Assembly (NCBI RefSeq): GCF_947488945.1
Contig: NZ_CANLBS010000001.1
Location: 461,978-525,977 of the forward strand
Direction: 5' to 3'
Source of the DNA: an uncultured Streptomyces sp.
GTDB taxonomy: Bacteria > Actinomycetota > Actinomycetes > Streptomycetales > Streptomycetaceae
DNA: 64,000 nt
The notes under the pieces are model-generated. The model saw only the letters and a program-made list of their open reading frames with translations. It had not been told where the DNA came from and made no database searches. Below are positions 1-7,831 of the stretch, piece by piece (position 1 is the stretch's first letter; the number at the start of each line of letters is the position of its first letter). The position numbers and the translations under genes were made by a program.

Positions 1-521
1 CCTTCCGCCGGGTCGGCGGCGCCTTCGAGATCGACGACGAGGGCATCCGCTTCTGGCACCCGGGCGGCCCGCTGAACGCCATCGCCCTGGAGACGGACGT
101 GCACCCCGGCTTCCAGACCGACTGGCAGCAGCCGCTGGTCGTGGCGCTGACGCAGGCCAGCGGCCTGTCGATCGTGCACGAGACGGTGTACGAGTCGCGG
201 CTCGGCTTCACCTCGGCGCTCAACCAGATGGGCGCGCACATCCAGCTCTACCGGGAGTGCCTGGGCGGTTCCGACTGCCGCTTCGGCCAGCGCAACTTCC
301 TGCACTCCGCGGTGGTCTCGGGCCCGACCAAGCTCCAGGGCGCCGACCTGGTCATCCCGGACCTGCGGGGCGGCTTCTCGTACCTGATCGCCGCACTGGC
401 CGCGCAGGGCACCTCGCGGGTGCACGGCATCGGCCTGATCAACCGCGGCTACGAGAACTTCATGGAGAAACTGGAGAAACTCGGCGCGAAGGTCGAACTG
501 CCCGGCGGTTCGCTGGTCTGA
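1..521 (+). CDS. murA: UDP-N-acetylglucosamine 1-carboxyvinyltransferase, C-terminal part
   Basis: This is the 3' end of MurA, the cytosolic enzyme that transfers enolpyruvate from PEP to UDP-GlcNAc in the first committed step of peptidoglycan synthesis. The reading frame is open from base 3, so about 172 residues are inside the window. The text matches the conserved C-terminal half of the family: a TDVHPGFQTDWQQP segment, then HETVYESRL, a stretch with the SGPTKLQGADLVIPDLRGG motif, and a final glycine-rich turn with HGIGLINRGYEN. The catalytic cysteine loop lies upstream, outside the window. The stop TGA is at 519-521 and a strong hairpin terminator follows. Streptomycetes often carry two MurA-like genes; I cannot tell which one this is from the C-terminus alone. 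Confidence 0.93.
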   Translation, partial: FRRVGGAFEIDDEGIRFWHPGGPLNAIALETDVHPGFQTDWQQPLVVALTQASGLSIVHETVYESRLGFTSALNQMGAHIQLYRECLGGSDCRFGQRNFLHSAVVSGPTKLQGADLVIPDLRGGFSYLIAALAAQGTSRVHGIGLINRGYENFMEKLEKLGAKVELPGGSLV

Positions 522-552
522 CCCGGCGCGGCCCCGAGCGGCCGCGAGCCCC

Positions 553-586
553 GAAGAGCCCGTACGCGCGTGCGTACGGGCTCTTC
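553..586 (+). terminator. hairpin terminator after murA
   Basis: A perfect 15-bp inverted repeat (553-567 with 572-586, loop GCGT) lies 31 bp after the murA stop codon. There is no long T-run, as is common for streptomycete terminators. It can act on either strand. Confidence 0.75.
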
Positions 587-711
587 GCGTGTCCGGGCGC
601 CCGAGGGCGCGCCGGGCGCCCAGGCGGGTCCGGGCGGGGCCCCTGAGGGCGCGGGACCGTCAGGGGCCTTCCGGGCGGGCCCTCGGCACGTCCCGGACGG
701 CTCCGGACGTG

Positions 712-750
712 CCGAGGGGCGGCCACCCGGTCGGGATGGCCGCCCCTCGG
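712..750 (-). terminator. hairpin terminator after hup
   Basis: A 14-bp perfect inverted repeat (712-725 with 737-750) begins 15 bp beyond the hup stop codon on the minus strand. Together with the hairpin at 553-586 it separates the convergent murA and hup genes. Confidence 0.75.
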
Positions 751-764
751 AACGCCTACAAGCC

Positions 765-1046
765 TTACTTGCCCTTGGCGGCTTCCTTGAGCTTGGAGCC
801 CGCGGAGACCTTCACGCTGTAGCCGGCCGGGATGTTGATGGGGTCGCCGGTCTGCGGGTTACGCGCGGTGCGAGCGGCACGGTGGGTGCGCTCGAAGGTC
901 AGGAAGCCGGGGATGGTGACCTTCTCGTCGCCCTTGGCGACGATCTCACCGACGGTCTCGGCGAGAGCGGCCAGCACGGCGTCGGCGTCCTTGCGGGTCA
1001 CCTCGGCACGGTCGGCCAGGGCGGCCACCAGCTCACTGCGGTTCAT
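765..1046 (-). CDS. hup: HU-family nucleoid DNA-binding protein
   Basis: A 93-residue HU protein, a small dimeric nucleoid protein that bends and compacts DNA. It starts MNRSELVAALA and carries the conserved beta-arm signature around residues 45-75 (PGFLTFERTHRAARTARNP, then GDPINIP). The length matches HupA-type HU; there is no lysine/alanine-rich C-terminal tail like the one on the second streptomycete homologue HupS. The start ATG has a good ribosome binding site (GGGAG, then 7 bases). The gene stands alone, transcribed toward murA, with about 400 bp of leader and upstream DNA. That leader contains a perfect 8-bp inverted repeat at 1130-1147. Assignment is firm from sequence. Confidence 0.96.
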   Translation of the reverse strand: MNRSELVAALADRAEVTRKDADAVLAALAETVGEIVAKGDEKVTIPGFLTFERTHRAARTARNPQTGDPINIPAGYSVKVSAGSKLKEAAKGK

Positions 1047-1446
1047 GTTGTTACTCCCGTGTTCTTCTTGCCTGTGAGGCGTGAGATCGAAGCCGATGCT
1101 GCCAGGGCCCTCTGACAGTCCCCGGACCCGGGTCTGATGTCAGACCCTCCCGCCCGATTACGCATCCTGCCCCCACCTGCGGCGGGAAAGCCAATCCGGA
1201 ACCCTTCGGAGTCACACGGAAAGCGCCACGCTGTGCCCGTGGTGACGTTCCGTCGTCTTCCGCGAGCGGTCCGCAGCGGATGCCGGGCCCCGGAGGGCTG
1301 TCGCCCGAGAGGCCCGCTGCCCGCCCACCCTAAAGGTGCGTTTGGGACGCGGCGACCCGCGACGCGCCGTACGGGTCCACGGGTGACGGGCGGCACGGCC
1401 CGTGCGGGCTCCGGGCGGCGGCCGTCCGGGGCCCGCGGGGGCGGTG
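1047..1446 (-). promoter_or_regulatory. hup upstream region with candidate -10 box and an inverted repeat
   Basis: This 400-bp gap holds the hup promoter and the 3' end of the malic enzyme transcript. On the minus strand the hexamer TAGGGT (plus 1327-1332) is a good -10 candidate, but no clear -35 accompanies it. A perfect inverted repeat with 8-bp arms and a 2-base gap lies at 1130-1147, about 85 bp before the start codon, inside the likely hup leader. It could be an operator or an RNA hairpin. I see no gene here. Confidence 0.4.
1404..1436 (-). terminator. hairpin after malic enzyme gene
   Basis: An 11-bp stem with one G-T wobble (1404-1414 with 1426-1436) begins 11 bp past the malic enzyme stop on the minus strand. 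No T-run follows. Confidence 0.5.
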
Positions 1447-2883
1447 TCAGAGTTCGCCGACGGGGGTGGCCTCGGCGAGCCCGGCGGCCTTCGCGGCGGC
1501 CCGGACGGCTCCGGCCACCGCTCCGGCCACCTTGTCGTTGAAGACGGACGGGATGATGTAGTTCGCGTTGACCTCGTCCTCGGCGACGACGTCCGCCAGG
1601 GCGCGCGCGGCGGCGAGCATCATCTCGGTGTTGACGGTGCGGGACTGCGCGTCCAGCAGACCGCGGAAGACACCCGGGAAGACCAGCACGTTGTTGATCT
1701 GGTTCGGGAAGTCGGAGCGGCCGGTGGCCACGACCGCCGCCGTCTCGCGGGCGATCGTCGGGTCCACCTCGGGGTCCGGGTTGGCGAGCGCGAAGACGAT
1801 CGCACCGTCCGCCATGGCGGCCACGTCGGCGCCGTCCAGCACGTTCGGGGCGGAGACGCCGATGAAGACGTCCGCGCCGACCACCGCCTGCTTGAGGGTG
1901 CCCGTGACGCCCTCGGGGTTGGTGTTGTCGGCGATCCAGCGCAGCGGCGAGTCGGGGTCGGCGGCCACCAGGTCCTCGCGGCCCGCGTGCACCACACCGT
2001 GGATGTCGGCGACGACCGCGTGCTTGACGCCCGCGGCGATGAGCAGCTTCAGGATGGCGGTGCCGGCCGCGCCCGCACCGGACATGACGACCCGTACGTC
2101 GCCGATGCCCTTGCCCACCACACGCAGCGCGTTGGTCAGCGCCGCCAGGACGACGATGGCGGTGCCGTGCTGGTCGTCGTGGAAGACGGGGATGTCGAGG
2201 GCCTCGCGCAGGCGGGCCTCGATCTCGAAGCAGCGGGGCGCGGAGATGTCCTCCAGGTTGATGCCCGCGAAGCCGGGAGCGATGGCTTTGACGATCTCGA
2301 CGATAGCGTCGGTGTCCTGGGTGTCCAGGCAGATCGGCCAGGCGTCGATGCCGGCGAACCGCTTGAACAGGGCGGCCTTGCCCTCCATGACCGGCAGGGC
2401 GGCCATCGGGCCGATGTTGCCCAGGCCGAGGACGGCCGAACCGTCGGTGACGACCGCGACGGAGTTGCGCTTGATGGTGAGGCGGCGCGCGTCCTCGGGG
2501 TTCTCGGCGATGGCCATGCAGACGCGGGCCACGCCCGGCGTGTAGACCATGGAGAGGTCGTCGCGGTTGCGGATGGGGTGCTTGGACGCCATCTCGATCT
2601 TGCCGCCGAGGTGCATCAGGAAGGTGCGGTCGGAGACCTTGCCGAGGACGACGCCCTCGATCCCGCGCAGCCCTTCGACGATCTCGTCGGCATGGCTGGT
2701 CGAGGAGGCCGCGATGGTGACGTCGATCCGCAGCTTCTCGTGGCCGGACGCGGTCACGTCGAGGCCCGTGACGGAGCCCCCGGAGGACTCGACGGCCGTG
2801 GTGAGCTGGGAGACCGCGGTGCCGCTCGCCGGCACCTCCAGCCTGACCGTCATCGAGTACGAGACGCTGGGCGCCGTTGCCAT
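1447..2883 (-). CDS. malic enzyme (malate oxidoreductase, decarboxylating) with N-terminal ACT domain
   Basis: Oxidative decarboxylation of malate to pyruvate with reduction of NAD(P). The 478-residue protein starts [13 protein letters not shown]; a GAAGGA ribosome binding site seven bases upstream supports this ATG. Residues about 9-85 form an ACT-type regulatory domain. The malic enzyme core follows: YTPGVARVC near residue 112, the metal and substrate region with FHDDQHGTA near 233, and a Rossmann nucleotide site GAGAAG near 267. The C-terminus ends [24 protein letters not shown]. The size fits the short bacterial NAD-type enzymes rather than the long MaeB-phosphotransacetylase fusions. The cofactor cannot be settled by eye. 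It lies downstream of the small-RNA terminator at 3138-3173 and so probably has its own promoter. Confidence 0.93.
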   Translation of the reverse strand: MATAPSVSYSMTVRLEVPASGTAVSQLTTAVESSGGSVTGLDVTASGHEKLRIDVTIAASSTSHADEIVEGLRGIEGVVLGKVSDRTFLMHLGGKIEMASKHPIRNRDDLSMVYTPGVARVCMAIAENPEDARRLTIKRNSVAVVTDGSAVLGLGNIGPMAALPVMEGKAALFKRFAGIDAWPICLDTQDTDAIVEIVKAIAPGFAGINLEDISAPRCFEIEARLREALDIPVFHDDQHGTAIVVLAALTNALRVVGKGIGDVRVVMSGAGAAGTAILKLLIAAGVKHAVVADIHGVVHAGREDLVAADPDSPLRWIADNTNPEGVTGTLKQAVVGADVFIGVSAPNVLDGADVAAMADGAIVFALANPDPEVDPTIARETAAVVATGRSDFPNQINNVLVFPGVFRGLLDAQSRTVNTEMMLAAARALADVVAEDEVNANYIIPSVFNDKVAGAVAGAVRAAAKAAGLAEATPVGEL

Positions 2884-2989
2884 GGCCGAGTCCTTCGCTT
2901 TCCGAGCTTCATTGCCACGCGGCCGGGCGTCGTGCCCCGGTCGCGATACCTGATGGTCGCACCTACTGACCGGTAGCCGGTAATGACTG

Positions 2990-3045
2990 CCGTTCTCCGG
3001 AAGATCTTTTCCACCATACGAAAAATAACGCGCCGGGGGAACCCT
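2990..3045 (-). promoter_or_regulatory. AT-rich promoter-like segment upstream of malic enzyme
   Basis: In this very GC-rich DNA a short AT-rich patch stands out at about 3008-3028. It includes an interrupted inverted repeat (TTTTC, 8 bases, GAAAA) and, on the minus strand, TATGGT as a possible -10. It lies 110-150 bp before the malic enzyme start, as expected for a promoter or operator. The -35 match is poor. Confidence 0.35.
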
Positions 3046-3119
3046 TTCCGGCCGACGGAACGGACTGGCACGGGCCCGCCTCCGTATGACGGACGGCTCC
3101 GCGGGGGGACGCGCGGAGG

Positions 3120-3276
3120 CGTCCGAGGAAAACACGAACAGACCCGCGCCACCCTCAGGTGACGCGGGTCTGTCTTTTACGTTGAGCGGCACCGACCCGC
3201 CATGCTCGCCTCGCGGCAAGAGGTCGCTCGTAGCGACGAAGGTTGGGCCCGGGGGCTTGGATCGAGCCGGTGCCGA
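3120..3276 (-). ncRNA. probable structured small RNA 3' of helD
   Basis: On the minus strand, downstream of helD and upstream of the malic enzyme gene, there is a compact unit that looks like an independent small RNA. A -10-like TAGCCT (plus 3281-3286) is followed seven bases later by GGCACCG (3268-3274). That segment pairs with CGGTGCC (3188-3194) to close a long-range helix. Inside is a perfect 6-bp hairpin with a 3-base loop (3223-3237) and other short stems. A strong intrinsic terminator follows at 3138-3173, with a T-containing tail on the minus strand. Expected length is roughly 150 nt. Alternatives: a processed 3' UTR of helD, or a leaderless small ORF beginning GTGTCGGCA, which is open across the unit. 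The coincidence of a terminator arm and a closing helix favours RNA. It does not match the 6C RNA pattern I know. Confidence 0.55.
3138..3173 (-). terminator. intrinsic terminator ending the helD / small RNA unit
   Basis: A 16-bp stem with one mismatch (3138-3153 with 3158-3173, loop of four bases). TTTT follows on the plus side and a T-rich tail (TGTTCGTGTTTT) on the minus side, so it could work in both directions. It is the strongest classical Rho-independent terminator in the first 10 kb. Confidence 0.85.
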
Positions 3277-3380
3277 CACCAGGCTAACAAACACCCGTGA
3301 GAAGTGATTCCCCTGCGACGGGTTGACCGTAAAACGTTCCTCCGGTCCCCTCCGGGAGGCCGCCCGCCGGGCGGCTCCGC

Positions 3381-5774
3381 TCAGTCCCGCAGCAGGTCCG
3401 GCACCCCCGCCGCGTCGGGCAGGTCGCCCTTGGCCGAGACGACCGTCAGCTGCTGCGTGGCGCGGGTCAGCGCGACGTACAGCACCCGGAGGCCGGCCGG
3501 GGACTCGTCGGCGATCTCCGCCGGCGAGACGACCACCGTCGCGTCGTACTCCAGTCCTTTGGCCTCCAGGCTGCCGAGGGCGACCACCCGCTCCCCCAGT
3601 TCGGCCAGCCACGCACGGGCCTGGGCGCGGCGCTCCATCGCCACGACCACGCCCACCGTGCCGTCCACCTCGGCGAGGAGGCGGCGCGCCTCCTCCCGGA
3701 CGGTCTCCTCCAGGTCGCCGTCGCGGACCGGGGCGAACCGCGGCTCCACCCCGGTGGAGCGGACGGCGGCCGGGGAGTCGGCTCCCGGCATGGCCAGCGC
3801 CAGCACCTTCGACGCGAGCTCCGCGATCTCCGCCGGGTTGCGGTAGTTGACGGTGAGGGTGAACCGGCGGCGCGGCCGGTTGCCGAGCGCCTCGTCGCGG
3901 GCGGCCGCCGCCTCGTCCGGGTCGGACCAGGAGGACTGCGCGGGGTCGCCCACGATCGTCCAGGTGGCGTGCCGGCCGCGGCGGCCGACCATCCGCCACT
4001 GCATGGGCGTCAGGTCCTGCGCCTCGTCGACGATGACGTGCGCGTACTCGGTGCGCTCGGCCGCCAGCCGTTCGGCGCGCTCGCGCCTGCTCTCCTCGCG
4101 CTGCGGCATCAGCTCGTCCAGCCCGGTCAGCTGGTCCAGCGGGTCCAGCTCGCGCTTCTTCTTCGGCCGGAACGGGGTGCCGAGCAGCGCCTGGAGCTCG
4201 TCCAGCAGCGCCACGTCGTGCACCGACAGCGGTCCGGAGCCGTCCGGGCCGAGCCGCTTGAGGGAGCGGGCCAGCCGGCGTGTCTCGCCCTGGTTGAGGA
4301 TGCGCCGCGACCACCGGCCCAGTCGTCTCTCGTCGGCCATCGCGGCCAGCACCCGGCGCGGGGTCAGCTCCGGCCACCAGGCGTCCAGGAACTCCAGGAA
4401 CGGCCGCTCGGTGGAGACGTCCTCGTCGAACGAGGAGCGGAGTTCGGCGACCAGCTCGGGGTCGGTGTAGCGGCCCCGGCCCGAGGACTTGCTCCACAGG
4501 GCGTCCAGCAGCAGTTTGCGGGCACGCGGACGGAGCAGGTTGACGGGGGCGGTGCCGCCGAGCGCGTTGTGCCGGATGCGCTTGAGCTCGTCCGCCGCCA
4601 GCTCCACGCGCGCGCCGAACGCCACCACCCGCAGCAGGTCCGTGCGGACCTCCGGGCGGCCCGCGGCGGCCGGCTCGTCGTCGCCGAAGGAGAGCTGCCC
4701 CTCCTGGGGCGCGGGGACGGCCGCCGCGGCCTGAGGCTGCTCCAGGGCGCCGCGTGCCGCCTTGCGCAGCACCTGGAGCATCCGCGAGGAACCCTTGATC
4801 CGGGCCACCGCGGGCTCGTCGTAGGTGGTGGCGCCCTCCACGCCGGCCGCCTCCTCGGAGAGGGAGCCGACCGCCCGGATGGCGACTTGGCCCTCCTCGC
4901 CGAGGGAGGGCAGCACGCCCTCGGTGTAGGCGACGAGCAGCGGGGTCGGCGAGACGATGAGGATGCCGCCCGAGTAGCGCCGCCGGTCCTGGTAGAGGAG
5001 GTAGGCGGCGCGGTGCAGGGCGACGGCCGTCTTGCCGGTGCCGGGGCCGCCGGTGACCTCGGTGACGGAGGCGGCGGGCGCCCGGATCACCAGGTCCTGT
5101 TCGGCCTGGATGGAGGAGACGATGTCCCGCATGGTGTGGCTGCGGGCCTGCCCGAGCGCCGCCATCAGGGCGCCGTCGCCGATCACCGCGAGGTTCTCCC
5201 CGCCGAGGCGGGCGGTGAGTTCGGGGCGCATCAGGTCGTCCTCGACGCCGAGCACCTTGCGGCCCTTGGAGCGGATGACCCGGCGGCGCACCACCCGGCC
5301 GGGCTCCTTCGGGGTGGAGCGGTAGAAGGGCGCGGCGGCCGGTGCGCGCCAGTCGATGACCAGCGGCGCGTAGTCGGAGTCCAGCACCCCGATCCGGCCG
5401 ATGTGCAGCGTCTCCGCGATGTCGGCGGATCCGTCCTCGCGGACGGCGTCGTCGGCCGGCTCGACGGAGGTGAACGCGCCGTCCGGGCCGCGCTCCCCGT
5501 CCTTGCCGTGCAGGAGGTCGATCCGTCCGAAGAGGAAGTCCTCGAACTCGCTGTTCAGTCGGTTGAGGTGGACCCCGGCGCGGAAGACCTGGGCGTCCCG
5601 TTCGGCGAGTGCGCCGGGGGTGCCCACGTGTCCCTTGCGGGCGGCGTCGTGCATGAGAAATTCCGCCTCGTGGATCTTCTCCTCCAGGCGGTGGTAAACC
5701 CGTTCCAGATGTTCCTGCTCGACACCGATTTCCCGGTCCCGCAAGGAATCGACAGCGGCATCCTGCGCGGCCAC
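3381..5774 (-). CDS. helD: HelD-type UvrD-like ATPase (RNA polymerase recycling factor)
   Basis: A 797-residue superfamily 1 helicase-like ATPase. HelD proteins remove stalled RNA polymerase from DNA, and some actinobacterial relatives give rifamycin tolerance. The N-terminus (about residues 10-90) is a predicted coiled coil that in the family enters the polymerase secondary channel. Walker A is GGPGTGKTAV near residue 240, Walker B VDEAQDL near 580, followed by VGDPAQS near 608, VNYRNP near 642, LEYDATVVV, and LYVALTRATQQL near the C-terminus. The GTG start is preceded by AAGGGG at good spacing. I looked for the rifamycin-associated element known upstream of some homologues and did not find one. 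The gene is followed directly by the small-RNA unit. Confidence 0.88.
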   Translation of the reverse strand: MAAQDAAVDSLRDREIGVEQEHLERVYHRLEEKIHEAEFLMHDAARKGHVGTPGALAERDAQVFRAGVHLNRLNSEFEDFLFGRIDLLHGKDGERGPDGAFTSVEPADDAVREDGSADIAETLHIGRIGVLDSDYAPLVIDWRAPAAAPFYRSTPKEPGRVVRRRVIRSKGRKVLGVEDDLMRPELTARLGGENLAVIGDGALMAALGQARSHTMRDIVSSIQAEQDLVIRAPAASVTEVTGGPGTGKTAVALHRAAYLLYQDRRRYSGGILIVSPTPLLVAYTEGVLPSLGEEGQVAIRAVGSLSEEAAGVEGATTYDEPAVARIKGSSRMLQVLRKAARGALEQPQAAAAVPAPQEGQLSFGDDEPAAAGRPEVRTDLLRVVAFGARVELAADELKRIRHNALGGTAPVNLLRPRARKLLLDALWSKSSGRGRYTDPELVAELRSSFDEDVSTERPFLEFLDAWWPELTPRRVLAAMADERRLGRWSRRILNQGETRRLARSLKRLGPDGSGPLSVHDVALLDELQALLGTPFRPKKKRELDPLDQLTGLDELMPQREESRRERAERLAAERTEYAHVIVDEAQDLTPMQWRMVGRRGRHATWTIVGDPAQSSWSDPDEAAAARDEALGNRPRRRFTLTVNYRNPAEIAELASKVLALAMPGADSPAAVRSTGVEPRFAPVRDGDLEETVREEARRLLAEVDGTVGVVVAMERRAQARAWLAELGERVVALGSLEAKGLEYDATVVVSPAEIADESPAGLRVLYVALTRATQQLTVVSAKGDLPDAAGVPDLLRD

Positions 5775-5940
5775 CGAGGCCCCTTTCTGACGTGCGTTGG
5801 GCAGCCGTCAACCGTACGCGACCAGGGGCGCGAGCGCACCTGTCGGCATGGTCACGGCGCCGCGTCGGTTTCCGGGCCGCCGCGGACGGGCGGGCTCGGG
5901 CGCGCGGCGGACCGTCGGCGGGACGGTGGCCGGGCGGGGC

Positions 5941-6510
5941 TCAGGCGCGCGGCGGCCCGTCGTGCAGGATGCGCTGGAACAGCCGGTGGTCGCGCCACTC
6001 GCCCGCTATGTGCAGCATCCGGGGCGCCATGCCGTACTCCTCGAAGCCGCACTTGAGCAGGACCCGCTGGGAGGCGACGTTGTCGAGCATGGTCCCGGCC
6101 TCGACGCGGTGCAGGCCCAGTTCGTCACGGGCCAGCTCGCAGATCCGCGCGACGGCGGCGGTGGCCAGCCCCCGGCCGTTGTGGCGGGCGTCGACCCAGT
6201 ATCCGAGGACGCCGCTGCGGAAGGGGCCGAGGACGATCCCGGACAGGGTGAAGGAGCCGATCGCGCGGTCCTCGGCGTCGACCAGGACCCAGGGCATGCA
6301 GCGGCCCCCGGCACGGTCGGCGAGCAGCCCGGAGATACGTTCCGCCTGTCCCTGCGGGGTGTAGAAGTCCTGGGGGCGCGCCGGTTCACGGGGGGCCATG
6401 TGGGCGCGGCTGCGCAGCAGGGCGGCGGCCAGTTCGGGGGCGTCCGTGAGGACGGCCGGGCGCAGGGCGGTGTCCGCCGTCAGCGGGTGGGAGGCGTCGA
6501 TCATCGCCAC
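5941..6510 (-). CDS. GNAT-family N-acetyltransferase (RimJ/RimL-like)
   Basis: A 189-residue acetyl-CoA-dependent N-acetyltransferase of the ribosomal-protein-acetyltransferase type. The acetyl-CoA loop region is seen as GYWVDARHNGRGLATAAVARICELA, followed by the typical ending VASQRVLLKCGFEEYG. The substrate is unknown. The start could be the GTG at 6510 or the ATG six bases downstream; neither has a strong ribosome binding site. It sits between nnaR and helD on the same strand with short gaps, so co-transcription is possible, but no functional link is evident. Confidence 0.82.
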   Translation of the reverse strand: MAMIDASHPLTADTALRPAVLTDAPELAAALLRSRAHMAPREPARPQDFYTPQGQAERISGLLADRAGGRCMPWVLVDAEDRAIGSFTLSGIVLGPFRSGVLGYWVDARHNGRGLATAAVARICELARDELGLHRVEAGTMLDNVASQRVLLKCGFEEYGMAPRMLHIAGEWRDHRLFQRILHDGPPRA

Positions 6511-6555
6511 ACGCTATCCCGGTCCCGGCGCGTTCCCGCCGGGGGCCGGGGCGGC

Positions 6556-7698
6556 TCAGTCCGCGTACTTGGTGTCGGCGGTCGGGTCCAGGGCGAGGCG
6601 GTAGCCGCGCTTGACGACGGTCTGGATCAGCCGGGGTTCGCCGAGGGCGGTGCGCAGCCGGGTCATCGCCGTCTCCACGGCGTGCTCGTCGGTGCCGCTG
6701 CCGGGCAGGGCGCGCAGCAGGTCGGCGCGGGAGACGACCCAGCCGGGCCGCCGGGCCAGCGCCTGAAGCATCGCCATCCCGGCGGGCGGCACCGGCCGCA
6801 GTCCGCCGTCGACCAGGACCGCGTGGCCGCGGATGGTCATCCGGTGCCCGGCGACCGGCAGGGTGCGGGCCCTGGTCGGGAGCCGGCCGCAGAGCACCTG
6901 GACCAGCGGCCCGAGCCGGAAGCGTTCCGGCTGCACCGTCTCGATCCCGCGGGCCTGCAGCGGCAGGGCGGTGACGGGGCCGACGCAGGCGACGAGGACG
7001 TCGTCGTGCAGCGCGCCCAGCACCTCGGGGGCCATGCCGCGGGTCTCCGCGCGCTCCAGGAAGGAGGCGGCGGCCGGCGCGCTGGTGAAGGTGAGGGCGT
7101 CGAGCCCGCGGGCGGCGGTGACGTCGAGCATCCGGTCGAGCGGCGCGATGTCCAGCGGCGGCATCCAGCGGTACACCGGGACGCCGACCACCTCGGCCCC
7201 GGCGGCGCGCAGCGACTCCACGAAGCCGGGCAGCGGTTCGCCGTGGAGCTGGAGGGCGATCCGGCGGTCCCGGACGCCCTCGGCGAGCAGCCGCTCCAGC
7301 ACCTCCGCCATCGACTCGGACGCCGGCGACCACGCCTCGGTGAGGCCGGCCGCCCGGATCGCGCCCTTCACCTTGGGTCCGCGGGCGAGCAGTTCGACGC
7401 CGCGCAGCCGGTCGAGCAGTTGGTCGCCGACGCCCCAGCCGTCGGCGGCCTCCACCCAGCCCCGGAAGCCGATGGCGGTGGTGGCGACCACGACGTCGGG
7501 GGCGTGGTCGATCAGTTCCTTGGTGGCGTCGAGGAGTTCACTGTCGTCGGCCAGCGGCACGATCCGCAGGGCGGGAGCGTGCAGGACCGCGGCCCCTCGG
7601 CGTTGGAGGAGGGTGGCGAGTTCTTCGGCGCGCCGTGCGGCGGTCACCCCGACGGTGAAGCCCGCGAGCGGCCCGTGCGTTGCGTCGTCGTCCTGCAT
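6556..7698 (-). CDS. nnaR: nitrate/nitrite assimilation regulator NnaR (HemD-like domain fused to winged helix)
   Basis: A protein of about 380 residues with two parts. The N-terminal two thirds resemble uroporphyrinogen-III synthase (GPLAGFTVGVTAARR, then APALRIVPL, ALTFTSAPAAASFL, VACVGPVTA). The C-terminal 100 residues are an OmpR-type winged helix (RRPGWVVSRADLLRALPGSG, then VETAMTRLRTALGEP, ending VVKRGYRLAL). In S. coelicolor this architecture is NnaR, which with GlnR activates nitrate and nitrite assimilation genes. Its position next to narK supports that role rather than haem synthesis. I chose the ATG at 7698 (MQDDDATHG); an in-frame GTG at 7764 would add 22 poorly conserved-looking residues. 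Neither start has a convincing ribosome binding site. Confidence 0.85.
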   Translation of the reverse strand: MQDDDATHGPLAGFTVGVTAARRAEELATLLQRRGAAVLHAPALRIVPLADDSELLDATKELIDHAPDVVVATTAIGFRGWVEAADGWGVGDQLLDRLRGVELLARGPKVKGAIRAAGLTEAWSPASESMAEVLERLLAEGVRDRRIALQLHGEPLPGFVESLRAAGAEVVGVPVYRWMPPLDIAPLDRMLDVTAARGLDALTFTSAPAAASFLERAETRGMAPEVLGALHDDVLVACVGPVTALPLQARGIETVQPERFRLGPLVQVLCGRLPTRARTLPVAGHRMTIRGHAVLVDGGLRPVPPAGMAMLQALARRPGWVVSRADLLRALPGSGTDEHAVETAMTRLRTALGEPRLIQTVVKRGYRLALDPTADTKYAD

Positions 7699-7831
7699 GG
7701 CGTTCGTTACCCGGCTCTCGTTCCCGCGGTCGCTGCCGCTGCTGCGGAGAACCGAGACTGCCAACCCCGCGTGACAGGCTCGGTTCCCCGATATTTCCCC
7801 TCCGTTACGTCCTTCGACGCCGGAGCTCCCT

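Noticed and set aside
1402..2976. Long plus-strand frames opposite malic enzyme, helD, narK, matB, gdh, secA and others
   Set aside because: Composition is Arg/Asp/Gly/Val-rich antisense shadow, with no ribosome binding sites and no domain signatures; the opposite strand carries a clear gene in every case.
3200..3280. 6C RNA or another named actinobacterial RNA motif at the unit after helD
   Set aside because: The expected paired loops of six or more cytosines are missing; only one run of five occurs.
1447..5811. A single continuous minus-strand frame of about 1450 codons covering malic enzyme, the small-RNA unit and helD in another frame
   Set aside because: High GC suppresses stop codons; only the 3' third (malic enzyme) has recognisable protein sequence, and it has its own ribosome binding site. 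The rest is arginine/glycine-rich shadow of helD.
5775..5940. Rifamycin-associated element upstream of helD
   Set aside because: I searched both strands of the gap for the inverted GGGGCTTG/CAAGCCCC-type repeat known upstream of rifamycin-inducible helicases and found none.
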